Below are positions 1-9,066 of a stretch of 64,000 nt of DNA, one piece after another (the first letter of the stretch is position 1; the number at the start of each line of letters is the position of its first letter). A program made the translations under genes and the position numbers. This DNA comes from JANYHF01 sp963732765 (GTDB lineage: Bacteria; Pseudomonadota; Alphaproteobacteria; Rhizobiales; Hyphomicrobiaceae). The notes under the pieces are model-generated. The model saw only the letters and a program-made list of their open reading frames with translations, searched no databases and had not been told where the DNA came from. The stretch is from contig CAVTAS010000012.1 in the NCBI GenBank assembly GCA_963732765.1, forward strand, positions 55,609-119,608. Direction: 5' to 3'.

Positions 1-356
1 TGCCCGAACTGCAGATCGAACAGCGCCCACATGGTGAAGTGACTGGTGGTGACCGGGCTCATCGGCGGATAGCCCGGCATGTAGGTGTCCTCGGCCTCGG
101 CGACGAGCCGCGCGAACTGCCTGGCCTCCTTGGTCGCCGACAATTGCTCGGCCATGATCGAGATCAGCGCTTGTGCATGGGTGTAAACGGCAAAGCAGGG
201 GTCTACGCCCTCCGCGATCTGCTGCTCGAAGCCGCCGGCGTCCAGCTTGGCGTCGCGCAGGAGTTGTTTCATCTGCCTGTGGCCGGCCAAGTCGATGACC
301 GGCGCCGCCGTCTGGGCTGCGACGTGGCGAGCGATCTTCTCGGCGGTCGTACCCAT
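1..356 (-). CDS. Conserved hypothetical protein, N-terminal part (runs off the window)
   Basis: Open frame from an ATG at 356 to the left edge of the window with no stop, about 118 residues visible. It begins MGTTAEKIARHVAAQTAAPV and has well-behaved protein composition and rhizobial codon use, with an AGAGG-type ribosome binding site about 8 bases before the ATG. Near the visible end it has an acidic and aromatic stretch with the residues DTYMPGYPPMSP. I do not recognise the family and see no signal peptide or membrane segment. The C-terminus lies outside the window. The orientation matches the leftward sugar-transport genes to its right, but about 500 bases separate them, so operon membership is doubtful. 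Confidence 0.6.
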   Translation of the reverse strand, partial: MGTTAEKIARHVAAQTAAPVIDLAGHRQMKQLLRDAKLDAGGFEQQIAEGVDPCFAVYTHAQALISIMAEQLSATKEARQFARLVAEAEDTYMPGYPPMSPVTTSHFTMWALFDLQFG

Positions 357-860
357 GTCGAGCCTCTGCCTTGGCGCGGCCAGCAGCGCGAGGCTGACGG
401 GAATGCCGCGATCTCCCGATTGAGGCGCAGCTTGACGCATTCTGGACCCGCCGAGAACCCGCTGCCGACAGACATCTGTGGACAGCCGCGATCGCCCGAG
501 ACGTGGGCAATCGCTCGATCCCACAAGCTGACTCCGGCCACCTTATGATCGGCGATGGAATTGCCATCGCCGACGTAGTCTGCTTGTTGGGTTAGAGCGA
601 CGGGACTCAGATGTAGAACTTCTCGGCGCTCTCAATCACGGCGGCGACTTCAATGCGTTTGTTACCGAGCGTTGACGCAAGACCCACAATGATCGTCGCA
701 AGCACGTGAGTTGGCCGCAGCGAGTCGCATTCCGGCGGTGAGAACGCGAAAATTCCTTCGCACGCGACGAATGTATGGGATGTACACTTGGCATCGTCGC
801 GCCCGGCTCCTTGGCGACGCATTTCAACATAGTCGAATGCGAAGGTTCGTGGGGCTGTGG
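357..860. other. Gap between the partial gene and the MBL-fold gene; possible gene remnant
   Basis: No complete gene seen. On the minus strand, one frame from roughly 846 down to a stop at 607-609 reads like the end of a real protein (it ends AVIESAEKFYI). It has no start of its own and would need a frameshift or truncation, so it may be the tail of a decayed gene. I could not assign it to a family. The rest of the gap shows nothing I can support. Confidence 0.3.
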
Positions 861-1694
861 CTATCCTATCCTGACCACACGGAAGCCCTCGATCTCCTTC
901 AGGATTGGGCAACCCTGCCAGCGCTCGATGTCGTGCAGCACGATCAGCTTGGAGAGATCTCCCCCCAGTTCGTCGTTCATCTTGTCGATGGTCTTGAGCT
1001 GTTCCCAGACGCTGCCGACGGCGTTGTTGAGCGGCACATAGACGCCGTCGTTCTTGAGGCCGGTGAACTGGCGGCGTGAATAGACGCAGTCGCCCGATAC
1101 CACGCGTCGTCCCGCGCCCGTGTCGATCAGCACGAACTGCTGGCCGATGGTATGGCCGCTGCCCAGCCGGACGTGAATGCCGGGCAGCACGTTGTCCTTG
1201 TCGCCCTCGATCATCGTCATGCGGTGTTCGATCGAAGCTTCCAGCGCGGTGCGCAGATTGTCCGGATCGATGATTGCGGTGAGATGTCCGAAGCGCCTCG
1301 GCAGCGCTATGGCCTCGTACCAAGACAGCAACTCGCTCTTCTGGATGTAGATGTGGGCCTTCGGAAACTCGGCGATGGCGCCCATGTGGTCGAAATGGGC
1401 GTGAGTGATGAAGATGTCGGTGATGGCGTCGGCCGGGACGCCGATTTCTCTCAGCATGCGGACCGGCGAGATCCAGTTGGGGATGCCGAACTTGCGCGAG
1501 AAGCAGGCTGGCTGCTCCTGCATGAAGCCGGTGTCGATCAGCACGTTGCGATCGCCGCGGCGGGCTAGCATGAACGAGAAAGGCAGGTCCATCACCCCCT
1601 CGTGGTACATGCCGCTGATGAGATCGACCCAGGGCTGGTTCTTGCCGCGGGCAAATTCCATGACGTGCACGTCCCAGATCGCGGTGTCGGCCAT
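861..1694 (-). CDS. MBL-fold metallo-hydrolase, AHL-lactonase-like
   Basis: 277-residue metallo-beta-lactamase-fold protein. The dinuclear zinc ligand set of the lactonase branch is complete: THAHFDH gives H98, H100, D102 and H103, followed by H181 (GSGHT), D202 (SGDCVYS) and H254 (VLHDIERW). This is the pattern of N-acyl-homoserine-lactone lactonases of the AttM/AiiA type. In this setting the substrate could equally be a sugar lactone, because the gene lies 12 bases downstream of a sugar permease and ends the leftward ABC transporter operon. There is no signal peptide, so it is probably cytoplasmic. Fold and metal site are clear; the substrate is inferred. Confidence 0.85.
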   Translation of the reverse strand: MADTAIWDVHVMEFARGKNQPWVDLISGMYHEGVMDLPFSFMLARRGDRNVLIDTGFMQEQPACFSRKFGIPNWISPVRMLREIGVPADAITDIFITHAHFDHMGAIAEFPKAHIYIQKSELLSWYEAIALPRRFGHLTAIIDPDNLRTALEASIEHRMTMIEGDKDNVLPGIHVRLGSGHTIGQQFVLIDTGAGRRVVSGDCVYSRRQFTGLKNDGVYVPLNNAVGSVWEQLKTIDKMNDELGGDLSKLIVLHDIERWQGCPILKEIEGFRVVRIG

Positions 1695-1706
1695 TTGGTC
1701 CTCCTC

Positions 1707-2702
1707 TCAGCTTTCCGCCAGCATGCGGCCGAGGCTGGAGAGCCCGACCGCCACGATGAGTATGGCGCCCTGGAACACATATTGCGAAAAGGTCGGGGCG
1801 CCGAAGATGTTGAGGCCGTTGAAGCCGAAGACGATGATCAGCGCTCCGATGAACGTGCCGAGCACATGGAACTCGCCGTCGCGCAGGGTGGCCGAGCCAA
1901 GGAAGACGGCGGCGAAGGCGGTGAGCAGGTAGCTATCCGCCGCGCTGGTGGTGCCACTGCCCAGCCGCGAGGCCAGCAGCATGCCGGTGAGCGCCGCGCA
2001 CATGCCGGAAATGACGAACCCCAGAATCTTGATGCGGTCGACGCTGATGCCGGCGAGGCGCGCAGCGGCCGGATTGCCGCCCACCGCCTGGATCTCCTGC
2101 CCGATGGCTGTGCGCTCGACCAGCAGCCACAGTGCGCCGAGCACCAGCGTCATCACGATGATCGGATTGGGGATGCCGAACAGCCAGCGTCCGAGCGAGA
2201 GCTGCAGGAAGTCCTCGGGCACGCCGGCAACGATCGGAACGCCGGACGAATAAGCGAAGGCGAGGCCGACCAGGATGGTGCCGACACCAAGCGTGGCGAT
2301 GACGGAATTCACCCGCAGCTTGGTGACGATGAGGCCATTGACCACGCCGATCAAAGCGCCGAGCGCCAGCACGATCAGGATGGCGAGCGGGATCGGCAGC
2401 TTGTTCTGCACGATGAGGCCGGTGACCAGCACGCCATGCAGGCTGGCCGCGTAGCCGACCGAGAGATCGAGTTCGCCCACGATCACCGCCAGCGTCAACC
2501 CGCCCGCGATGATCATGGCGAGTGAGGCCTGGTTCAGCACATTGGTGAAATTGCTGACGGTCGGAAAGGCGCGCGGCGACAGGATCGAGAAGGCAGCGAT
2601 CATCAGCAAGAGCCCGATGATGGTGGCGTAGCGAGCGAAGACGCCAAGCGCCCTCTTGGCGGCCGGCGAAAGGCTGCCTGTTGTCTGCATACTCTCGTTC
2701 AT
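1707..2702 (-). CDS. Sugar ABC transporter permease (RbsC/YtfT type)
   Basis: 331-residue integral membrane protein of the branched BPD_transp_2 class used by ribose, galactose and autoinducer-2 importers, with about nine hydrophobic segments. The family hallmark GELDLSVG lies in the first third and the ISG..AALTG segment in the last third. The ATG at 2702 overlaps the stop of the ATPase gene by four bases (ATGA), so I prefer it to an upstream in-frame start at 2822 that lies inside the ATPase gene. It would form the membrane channel for the neighbouring binding protein and ATPase. Confidence 0.9.
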   Translation of the reverse strand: MNESMQTTGSLSPAAKRALGVFARYATIIGLLLMIAAFSILSPRAFPTVSNFTNVLNQASLAMIIAGGLTLAVIVGELDLSVGYAASLHGVLVTGLIVQNKLPIPLAILIVLALGALIGVVNGLIVTKLRVNSVIATLGVGTILVGLAFAYSSGVPIVAGVPEDFLQLSLGRWLFGIPNPIIVMTLVLGALWLLVERTAIGQEIQAVGGNPAAARLAGISVDRIKILGFVISGMCAALTGMLLASRLGSGTTSAADSYLLTAFAAVFLGSATLRDGEFHVLGTFIGALIIVFGFNGLNIFGAPTFSQYVFQGAILIVAVGLSSLGRMLAES

Positions 2703-4250
2703 GCGGTCATCCGTTGCCCTGCAGCCCCATAGCTGGCCTCGATGATAGCATGGCGCGTCACTTCGGCGCCTGTCAGTTCCCGCACGATCCGTCCTTCGGC
2801 CATGACCAGCACGCGGTCGCACAGATCGGGGAGTTCGTCAGGCTCCGAGGAGATGACAAGCACCGCCATGCCACGCCCAGCCAGTGAGCGGATCAGACGA
2901 TGGATCTCGGCGCGGGCGCCGATGTCCACACCGCGCGTGGGTTCATCGAGGATGAGCACCTTTGGCTGCGATTGCAGCCAGCGGCCGATCACCACCTTCT
3001 GCTGGTTGCCGCCGCTGAGCCGGCCGACCGGCGCCTCGATGCTTGCGGTCTTGATGGCGAGATCGCTTACGGTACGCTCGGCCAGCGTCCGCCGTCGGCC
3101 GCTGCTGATCAGCGGTAGCGCAGGGCTCATCACCAGCGAAGCGAGATTGGCCAAGCCTACATTGAAGGCGAGGCTCTTGGTCAGCACCAGGCCCTCGGCA
3201 CGGCGCTCCTCCGGCACCAATCCGAAGCCGGCTTTTACGGCGGCGGCCGGACTGCGCGGGGCGAAGGGCTTGCCGTTCAGCAGCATACTGCCGGTTTCAG
3301 CGCGGTCGGCACCATAGATGAGACGTGCAAGTTCGCTGCGGCCAGCGCCAACCAGACCACCAATGCCGATGCACCTCGCCCCGTCGCAACTCGAAACTCA
3401 CGTCGCGGACCTTGGGGGCTCGCCCGAGCCCGCGGACGCAGAGGACGACCTCCCCGACGGTGGCAGGGCGTGCGCTCGCCGCGAGTTTTTCCACTTGGCC
3501 GCCGACGATCGCCTCGACAAGCGACGCGCGCGATAGGGCCGCACCCTCCAACTCGGCGACCGAGCGGCCGTCGCGAAAAACCGTGACGCGCCGGCACAGA
3601 TCGAGAATTTCGCCCAGCCGGTGCGAGACATAGAGCACGGCGACGCCCGAGGCCGACAACTCGCGGATAATAGCGAACAATTTCTCTGCCTCGGCGGTGG
3701 AGAGGGCCGCAGTGGGCTCGTCCATCACGATGAGGCGGGATTTGCGCACCAGCGCGCGGGTGATGTTGATGAGCCAGTTCTCGGCCGTCGACAGGCCCTT
3801 GACGCTGGCGCCGAGCGGCGCCGTCACGCCAACCCGCTTGGCGATGGGGGCGATCTCGGCTGCGATGGCAGGCCAATCGACGGCGCCGAAACGGGTCTTC
3901 TTCGGCAGGCCGAGCATGATGTTCTGCAACACCGTCATGCCCGGCACAAAAGCCAGTTCCTGGTGGATGAAACTCATACCCAGTTCGTTGGCGCGCTGCG
4001 GTGTTTCGCTGGTGATGCGCCGGCCGTCAACCTGGATCTCGCCGCTATCGGGTTGTGTGAGGCCAGCGAGAATGCGGATCAGCGTCGACTTGCCCGCACC
4101 ATTGGCGCCGACCAGTCCATGCACCTCGCCCGGCCTGATGGACAGCGAAACGCCCTTCAGCGCCTGCACGCCGCCATAAGACTTCGCAATGTCCGTCACG
4201 GAGACGAAGGGGGGCAAGGTCGCCCCCGCTTCGCTGGAAACGTCAATCAT
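2699..4250 (-). CDS. Sugar ABC transporter ATPase (RbsA type, two NBDs; one frameshift)
   Basis: Two-domain ATPase of the CUT2 class. The first nucleotide-binding domain has Walker A GANGAGKST and Walker B VMDEPTAAL. The second keeps the VPEERRAEG region, the signature GGNQQKV and Walker B ILDEPTRGVD. The reading frame breaks near 3370: after FELRRGEV the upstream frame runs into nonsense, while one base later the expected IGIGGLVGAGRSELARL appears. Joining the two parts restores a normal protein of about 515 residues. The first signature is LSTAENW rather than LSGGQ, a variant common in first domains of this class. The start at 4250 follows the binding-protein stop by 16 bases. The break is probably a sequence error; a true mutation cannot be excluded. 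Confidence 0.85.
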
Positions 4251-4266
4251 GCCGACCCTGCAGGGC

Positions 4267-5205
4267 TTACTTCAAGGCTGCGGGATGGTCGGCGATGAAT
4301 TTGTCGATAGTGTCCTTGGTGACCAGCACTGCCGGCACTTCGACCGCCTTCGGCTTCCAATCGGCACCCGCCTTGATGATGTCGGGAAGCATCTTGATCA
4401 TATTGTAGCCTTCGGTATAGCTGTCTTGCCATGCGGTGGCGGTCATGAAGCCCTTCTTGATGTTCTCGAGCGCCTGCGCATTGCCGTTGACGCCATAGAC
4501 CTTCACGTCGTCGCGGTTCTGGCCACGTAGCGAGCCGATGGCGCCGATGGCTGGATCGTCCCAGCAGCCCCAGATGGCGAGGCTCTCGCCGCCCGCCGGA
4601 TGCGAGGCGAGCCAGGCGTTGGCATATTGCGCGCCATCCTCGAAGTAGCCCGGTATGCGGACTTCGTTCTTGGCGACCTTGATATCGGGATAGGCCTTCA
4701 GCGCGTTGTCGAGTTCGACCTCGCGGTTCCGGCAGACTTCGCCGGTGTGATAGGTGAGTTCGAGGATCGAGCCCTTGCCGCCCATGGTCTTGATCATCAG
4801 GTCGTTGACCGGGATCACCATCGGGCCGCCCGAGCCATTGGTGGCGGCAACCGTGCTGCCCAGTCCGCCGCCCCAGCTGACGACCGGGATGTTGGCGCTC
4901 TTGGCTGCGTCAAGACCGGCGCCGATGGACGAGAACGGGAACACCATGTCGACAATGGCGGCAGCTTTGCGCTGTGCGAAGTTCTGGATGCCGGCGTTTG
5001 CCTGGTCGGCATTGCCGGCGGCGTCGATCACCGCGACCTCCCAGCCGATCTCCTTGGCTGCGGCCTGTGCGCCGTTGATGTAGCGCGCATTGTTGGCCTC
5101 GTTCGCCGAGATCGAGACGATGCCCACCAGGGGCGCCTCGGCAAGAGCCGGGCTGACAGAAAACGCTGCGGCGAAGGCGGCAGCGGCGACTGCGAATTTT
5201 CTCAT
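4267..5205 (-). CDS. Periplasmic sugar-binding protein (CUT2, PBP1 fold)
   Basis: About 312 residues. The ATG at 5205 is chosen because GGAGG lies six bases upstream and the product begins with a clean signal peptide (MRKFAVAAAAFAAAF... ending SPALA-EA). The mature part has the type 1 periplasmic-binding-protein pattern: LVGIVSISANEANNARYING, a VVSWGGG turn and the terminal VTKDTIDKF segment. It is the first gene of the leftward operon binding protein - ATPase - permease - MBL hydrolase and diverges from the LacI regulator. The substrate is unknown; relatives bind pentoses, hexoses or polyols. Confidence 0.88.
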   Translation of the reverse strand: MRKFAVAAAAFAAAFSVSPALAEAPLVGIVSISANEANNARYINGAQAAAKEIGWEVAVIDAAGNADQANAGIQNFAQRKAAAIVDMVFPFSSIGAGLDAAKSANIPVVSWGGGLGSTVAATNGSGGPMVIPVNDLMIKTMGGKGSILELTYHTGEVCRNREVELDNALKAYPDIKVAKNEVRIPGYFEDGAQYANAWLASHPAGGESLAIWGCWDDPAIGAIGSLRGQNRDDVKVYGVNGNAQALENIKKGFMTATAWQDSYTEGYNMIKMLPDIIKAGADWKPKAVEVPAVLVTKDTIDKFIADHPAALK

Positions 5206-5250
5206 GTTTTCCTCCCATGCAGACACATCGGCCGGTTCGGCCAAACGTCA

Positions 5251-5264
5251 GCGAACCGTTTCGC
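5251..5264. promoter_or_regulatory. Putative LacI-family operator O1
   Basis: GCGAACCGTTTCGC, a near-perfect 14-base inverted repeat of the GCGAA/TTCGC type with the central CG typical of LacI-family operators. It lies 46 bases before the binding-protein start in the divergent intergenic region and matches a second site at 5350-5363 at 11 of 14 positions when read on the opposite strand. Confidence 0.55.
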
Positions 5265-5349
5265 TAGATACGATATCGGCGCGCTCGTGCGCAAGCACAC
5301 TAGATGCGAAAACCGTGCTGGACAAGGACCAATGGATGTCGCACATCTG

Positions 5350-5363
5350 CCGAAACGATTAGC
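5350..5363. promoter_or_regulatory. Putative LacI-family operator O2
   Basis: CCGAAACGATTAGC, matching the reverse complement of O1 (GCGAAACGGTTCGC) at 11 of 14 bases. It ends 9 bases before the lacI-type start at 5373 and so overlaps its ribosome-binding region, which suggests autorepression. The two sites are 99 bases apart, a distance compatible with looping by a tetramer or with separate control of the two divergent promoters. Confidence 0.45.
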
Positions 5364-5372
5364 TATGGTGTC

Positions 5373-6383
5373 ATGTCGACGATCAAGGACGTAGCCCGTG
5401 CCGCTGGTGTCTCGACGGCGACGGTATCAGCGGTCATCAACAACTCCGCCTACGTCAGCCCCGAGCTGCGCTCGAGGGTTCTCTCTGCCGTTCGCGATCT
5501 CGACTATGCGCCGTCGCTGTTGGCGCGCAACCTCCGGCATGGGCGCAGCGAACTGATTGGACTGGTGGTTTCCGATCTCGCCAATCCGTTTTACGCCCGT
5601 GTGGTATGGGCAGCCGAAGCAGCGGTCGCGGCCTGGGGCTATTCGCTGGTGGTGTTCAACAGCGACGAAAAGCCGGAGCTGGAAAAACGCATCCTTGCTC
5701 GCATTCGCACACTACAGTGCGAGGGCGCGGTTCTGGTGCCGGTCGGCGACGCGGCGCAAGGTGTTGCGCCCGACTTCGAGGGCCGACCCGTGCCTACGGT
5801 TCTGTTCGGGCGCACTCTGGCGGACGATCGGTCCGACAGCGTCACCATCGACAATCTCTCCGCGAGCCAGCAGGTGACGAACTATCTGATCGATCTCGGC
5901 CACACCCGCATTGGCTCGATCACCGGTCCCCTGCAACTGAGCACCGGGCGCGGACGCTTTGACGGCATGACCGCCGCGATGGCCGCCAAGGGCCTTGCCG
6001 TCGATCCGCGCCATATCCGCTCCGGCGAGTTTCGCGAGGATGCCGCCTATTCCGCAGCCCGCAGCTTATTCGCGCAACCGGACCGGCCGACGGCAGTCTA
6101 TGTGGCCAACGGCGTCATGGCGCTCGGCGTCATGCGCGCCATCGCCGATCTCGGCATGAAGTGCCCGGAGGATATCTCGGTCGCCTCGACTGACACGATA
6201 CCAGGCATTGGAGGCCTGCGGCCGCGGCTGACCCGTACCGAGCATCCCATCGGCGACATGGTGAACGAGTCGATCCGCTTGCTGATTGATCGCATCAAGC
6301 GCGGCAACGAGGTCGAACCGCGCAACCTGGTGTTCCAGCCAGCCCTGGTGGTCGGCGACAGTTGCGCACCGATGCGAACCTGA
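5373..6383 (+). CDS. LacI-family transcriptional regulator
   Basis: 336 residues. The N-terminal helix-turn-helix (STIKDVARAAGVSTATVSAV) is followed by the hinge region and a PBP1-like sugar-sensing domain with the family segments IGLVVSDLANPF and HTRIGSITGP. The ATG at 5373 is chosen because it places the helix-turn-helix at residue 2; an in-frame start at 5304 would add a non-conserved leader. The gene is divergent from the ABC operon, and two candidate operators lie between the start codons, so it most likely controls sugar uptake in response to a ligand of that transporter. It is intact, and a truncated integrase fragment begins just downstream on the opposite strand. Confidence 0.92.
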   Translation: MSTIKDVARAAGVSTATVSAVINNSAYVSPELRSRVLSAVRDLDYAPSLLARNLRHGRSELIGLVVSDLANPFYARVVWAAEAAVAAWGYSLVVFNSDEKPELEKRILARIRTLQCEGAVLVPVGDAAQGVAPDFEGRPVPTVLFGRTLADDRSDSVTIDNLSASQQVTNYLIDLGHTRIGSITGPLQLSTGRGRFDGMTAAMAAKGLAVDPRHIRSGEFREDAAYSAARSLFAQPDRPTAVYVANGVMALGVMRAIADLGMKCPEDISVASTDTIPGIGGLRPRLTRTEHPIGDMVNESIRLLIDRIKRGNEVEPRNLVFQPALVVGDSCAPMRT

Positions 6384-6408
6384 GGGATTCGTTCGAGTGC
6401 GGGGCGGT

Positions 6409-6534
6409 TCATTTCGTCCGGATCGACCAAACATGGCTCGGCCGCAATGGCGGCTTGGCACCGATCAGCTTGCCCTTGTTCCAGGCAATGCGCGGAAGTC
6501 GCAGATTGACGATTTTAGAGTTGTTGTCGTTCAT
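6409..6534 (-). pseudogene. N-terminal stub of a tyrosine recombinase
   Basis: 41-residue reading frame with ATG at 6534 and a GGGAGG ribosome binding site. The segment WNKGKLIGAKPPLRPSHVW and the following IRT are the characteristic N-terminus of a group of proteobacterial site-specific integrases that normally continue for several hundred residues. Here a stop follows at 6409, immediately beside the 3' end of the lacI-type gene. The catalytic core is absent. It is a remnant of an integrated element, unrelated in sequence to the integrase at 32912-34246. Confidence 0.55.
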
Positions 6535-7051
6535 GGTCTGCCTCCCTAGTTGAGAGACAGTCGAGCCTGCTCCTTCAGCGCGCAAGCGATTGACTTCACG
6601 ACTGGCTTTGGATCAATTCTTCAATGGTATCGTTACTGAGCGACGCGTCTGACCCGGAGCCGAACACGATGCCGGCTGATCATCAGCCACCCATCGGACG
6701 GTGCGACTGCATGATGTCAGGAAGTCTCGGTATGAACCGACGTGTCGCAAACAGACAAAGCGATGGCACGACGATGCCGAAGGCTCGTGTTCGCATTCGG
6801 AAGTGGCGCCACGCAATTTGAGAGGCTCAACCGTCTCGACGGGCCGATTGCGGCTGACTTCAAACGATTTTCCCAATGCGGAGAGCTAGCTGTCGTCCGT
6901 CAGCGGACAAACTGGTCAAGATGGTGTACGACACGCGCGGCGCTGGCCGGTTGGTCCCAGCCGCTGGGCAACTTAGTGCAACGGGAGTGAAGGCCCGAGC
7001 GAATTCGCCACAATTCGTGGCGAGCTACGATCACGGCACGCCATTCAACTC
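6535..7051. other. Gene-poor spacer with one hairpin
   Basis: No convincing gene. A 7-base perfect inverted repeat (TCGCCAC/GTGGCGA, five-base loop) sits at 7005-7023, about 30 bases after the end of the isomerase gene, and may help end that transcript, but there is no clear T-run. An open frame on the minus strand at 6613-6876 resembles no family I know and has biased composition. Together with the integrase stub, this stretch may be the scar of a lost element. Confidence 0.4.
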
Positions 7052-8110
7052 TCAAGCCCTTATTCCCAATGCTCTGTTCACGGCTTGCCGGTTGGCCCCT
7101 TGATCTACGAAATTCTCGAAGGTAGTCTCGGTGACCTTGATCATGTGCTTCTTGATGAACTCGGCTCCCTCGCGTGCGCCATCCAAACGGTCCTTGATGG
7201 CGCATTCCCATTCGAGAACCGCCCAGCCGTCGTAGCCGTGAACGGCGAGGCTGGAAAAGATCGCGCCGAAATCGATGTCGCCATCGCCGAGCGAGCGGAA
7301 GCGGCCGGCCCGTTGCGGCCAGTCGGAAAATCCCGAGTAGACGCCCTGCTTGGCCGACGGACGGAGTTCGGCGTCCTTGACGTGGAACGCTTTGATCCGC
7401 TCGTGATAGACGTCGACAAAGCCGACATAGTCGAGGGCCTGCAGCCGGAAATGCGATGGGTCGTAGTTGATGCAGCAGCGCTTGTGGCCACCGAGCCGAT
7501 CGAGAAAGCGCTCGAAGGTCGTCCCGTCGAAGATGTCTTCGCCTGGGTGTAGTTCGTAGCAGACGTCAACTCCTTGCTCTTCATACGCATCGAGAATCGG
7601 CCGCCAGCGCTTGGCCAATTCTTCGAACGCAGTATTGATCAGATTTGCCGGGCGTGGGGGCCACGGATAGACAAATGGCCAGGCAAGGGCGCCCGAGAAC
7701 GTCACATGGGCATTGAGGCCAAGATTGCGACTGGCCTTGGCTGCAGAAGTGACCTGCTCGACCGCCCATTGCTGCCGGGCGACGGGATTGCCGCGGACAT
7801 GCGAGGCGGCGAAGGCATCGAAGGCCTCGTCGAAGGCTGGATTGACGGCAACGAGCTGGCCCTGCAGATGAGTCGAGAGTTCAGTGATCTGAACGCCGTG
7901 TCTCGCGGCGATGCCGGCCAGGTCTTGGCAATAGGTGACGCTCTCGGCCGCCGTTTTCAAATCGATGTATCTTGTGTCCCAAGTCGGGATTTGCACGCCT
8001 GTGTAGCCAAGCCCGGCGGCCCAGGCGCAGATGCTGTCGAGAGTGTTGAACGGAGGCTGGTCGCTCGCGAACTGGGCGAGGAGGATGCCCGGACCCTTGA
8101 TCGATTTCAT
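7052..8110 (-). CDS. Sugar phosphate isomerase/epimerase (xylose-isomerase-like TIM barrel)
   Basis: 352 residues with the AP-endonuclease-2/xylose-isomerase TIM-barrel pattern. Candidate metal ligands and catalytic residues lie in CYELHPGED, CINYDPSHF, FHVKDAEL and AVLEWECAI. The ATG at 8110 is preferred over an upstream start at 8137 because it has an AGAGG site and begins the conserved fold. It is the last gene of a leftward run that starts with another isomerase at 17092 and includes a full ABC importer, so it probably isomerises or epimerises an intermediate from the imported carbohydrate. The exact substrate cannot be read from the sequence. Confidence 0.85.
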   Translation of the reverse strand: MKSIKGPGILLAQFASDQPPFNTLDSICAWAAGLGYTGVQIPTWDTRYIDLKTAAESVTYCQDLAGIAARHGVQITELSTHLQGQLVAVNPAFDEAFDAFAASHVRGNPVARQQWAVEQVTSAAKASRNLGLNAHVTFSGALAWPFVYPWPPRPANLINTAFEELAKRWRPILDAYEEQGVDVCYELHPGEDIFDGTTFERFLDRLGGHKRCCINYDPSHFRLQALDYVGFVDVYHERIKAFHVKDAELRPSAKQGVYSGFSDWPQRAGRFRSLGDGDIDFGAIFSSLAVHGYDGWAVLEWECAIKDRLDGAREGAEFIKKHMIKVTETTFENFVDQGANRQAVNRALGIRA

Positions 8111-8174
8111 TGTCTGCCTCTGTGATTGTGGTGCCAAAGAAGGCCGGATTCGTCCTGTTTGACCTCAAAGCCGC

Positions 8175-9023
8175 CTATGCCTTCTCCCACTGCTCGCGCA
8201 GGAAGTCGTGGCCGAATTGGTAGACTTCTTCGCGGCTCGGCGAGAAATCGCGCCAGACGCGGGTGGCCGCAGCCAGCGCCGGCAGCGCGCGGCCGAAGGC
8301 TTCGATGGTGCACCAGCCCTGATAGCCGCCGTGCTTGAGTGCCATCATGGTCGGGATCCAAGGCACATGTCCCTTGCCGGGCGTGCCGCGATCGTTCTCG
8401 GAAAAATGCACGTGATTGATATAGGGCAGGTTCGGGGTGATGACCGCGACCGGATCCTTTTCCTCGATGTTGGTGTGAAAAGTATCGTAGAGCAGGCCGT
8501 AGTTGGGGGCGTTCACGGCGCGCACCAGCTCGGCAGCGTCGGCTACTGTGTTCAGCACATAGCATTCGAAACGGTTCAGCGGCTCGATCGAGAGCTTGAT
8601 GTTCTGCCGGGCCGCATAGGCCGCAGCGTCCTTGTGCACGCTGGCGACGTTCGCCCGTTCGGCTGGGGTCGGAGGGTTTCCGGAAAAGACGCCGAGCGGC
8701 TGGTGGAACGGCCCCGCCAGCAGTTCGCCGCCGGCCGCCGCGAGGCAATCGACAGCCCAGGAAATGTGCTTCAGTGCGCCAGCGCGCACCGCAGGGTCGC
8801 TACTCATGCAGTCATGGGCAGCATCGGGCATGACGGTTACGCCGGTGGCGCGCAGTCCGTTGTCATTCAGCACCTGTCCGATGCGTCGATAATGCTCGGG
8901 CGCACCTTCAAACAAAGGCAGCTCGACACCATCGTAGCCGGTCCGCTTCAGATCGGAGAGAACTGAAAAATGCTCCTCGGTGACGTGGCCGGTCCAGAGC
9001 AACAGATTGAATCCCAGCAGCAT
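8175..9023 (-). CDS. D-tagatose/D-psicose 3-epimerase-like enzyme
   Basis: 282 residues. The metal and catalytic set of the ketose 3-epimerase family appears complete: E147 (SIEPLNRFE), D180 (LLYDTFH), H206 (HVHFSEN), R212 (ENDRGTPGKGH) and E241 (CTIEAFGR). The spacing equals that of the Pseudomonas D-tagatose 3-epimerase with a constant offset of five residues, and the EPLNRFE motif is diagnostic. It therefore probably epimerises a ketose or ketose phosphate at C3, though related proteins act on erythrulose phosphates or other substrates. It lies between the MalK-type ATPase gene and a second TIM-barrel isomerase, in the same orientation. Confidence 0.85.
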   Translation of the reverse strand: MLLGFNLLLWTGHVTEEHFSVLSDLKRTGYDGVELPLFEGAPEHYRRIGQVLNDNGLRATGVTVMPDAAHDCMSSDPAVRAGALKHISWAVDCLAAAGGELLAGPFHQPLGVFSGNPPTPAERANVASVHKDAAAYAARQNIKLSIEPLNRFECYVLNTVADAAELVRAVNAPNYGLLYDTFHTNIEEKDPVAVITPNLPYINHVHFSENDRGTPGKGHVPWIPTMMALKHGGYQGWCTIEAFGRALPALAAATRVWRDFSPSREEVYQFGHDFLREQWEKA

Positions 9024-9066
9024 GATCTTCCTCCAGGGGCTGTACGATCCGGCGCTGCCGGCCGAA

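Noticed and set aside
607..1323. A 238-codon minus-strand frame overlapping the MBL-fold gene
   Set aside because: Most of it is a shifted frame of the MBL gene, rich in R, H and Q. Only its last 75 or so residues could be a remnant, noted in the gap entry.
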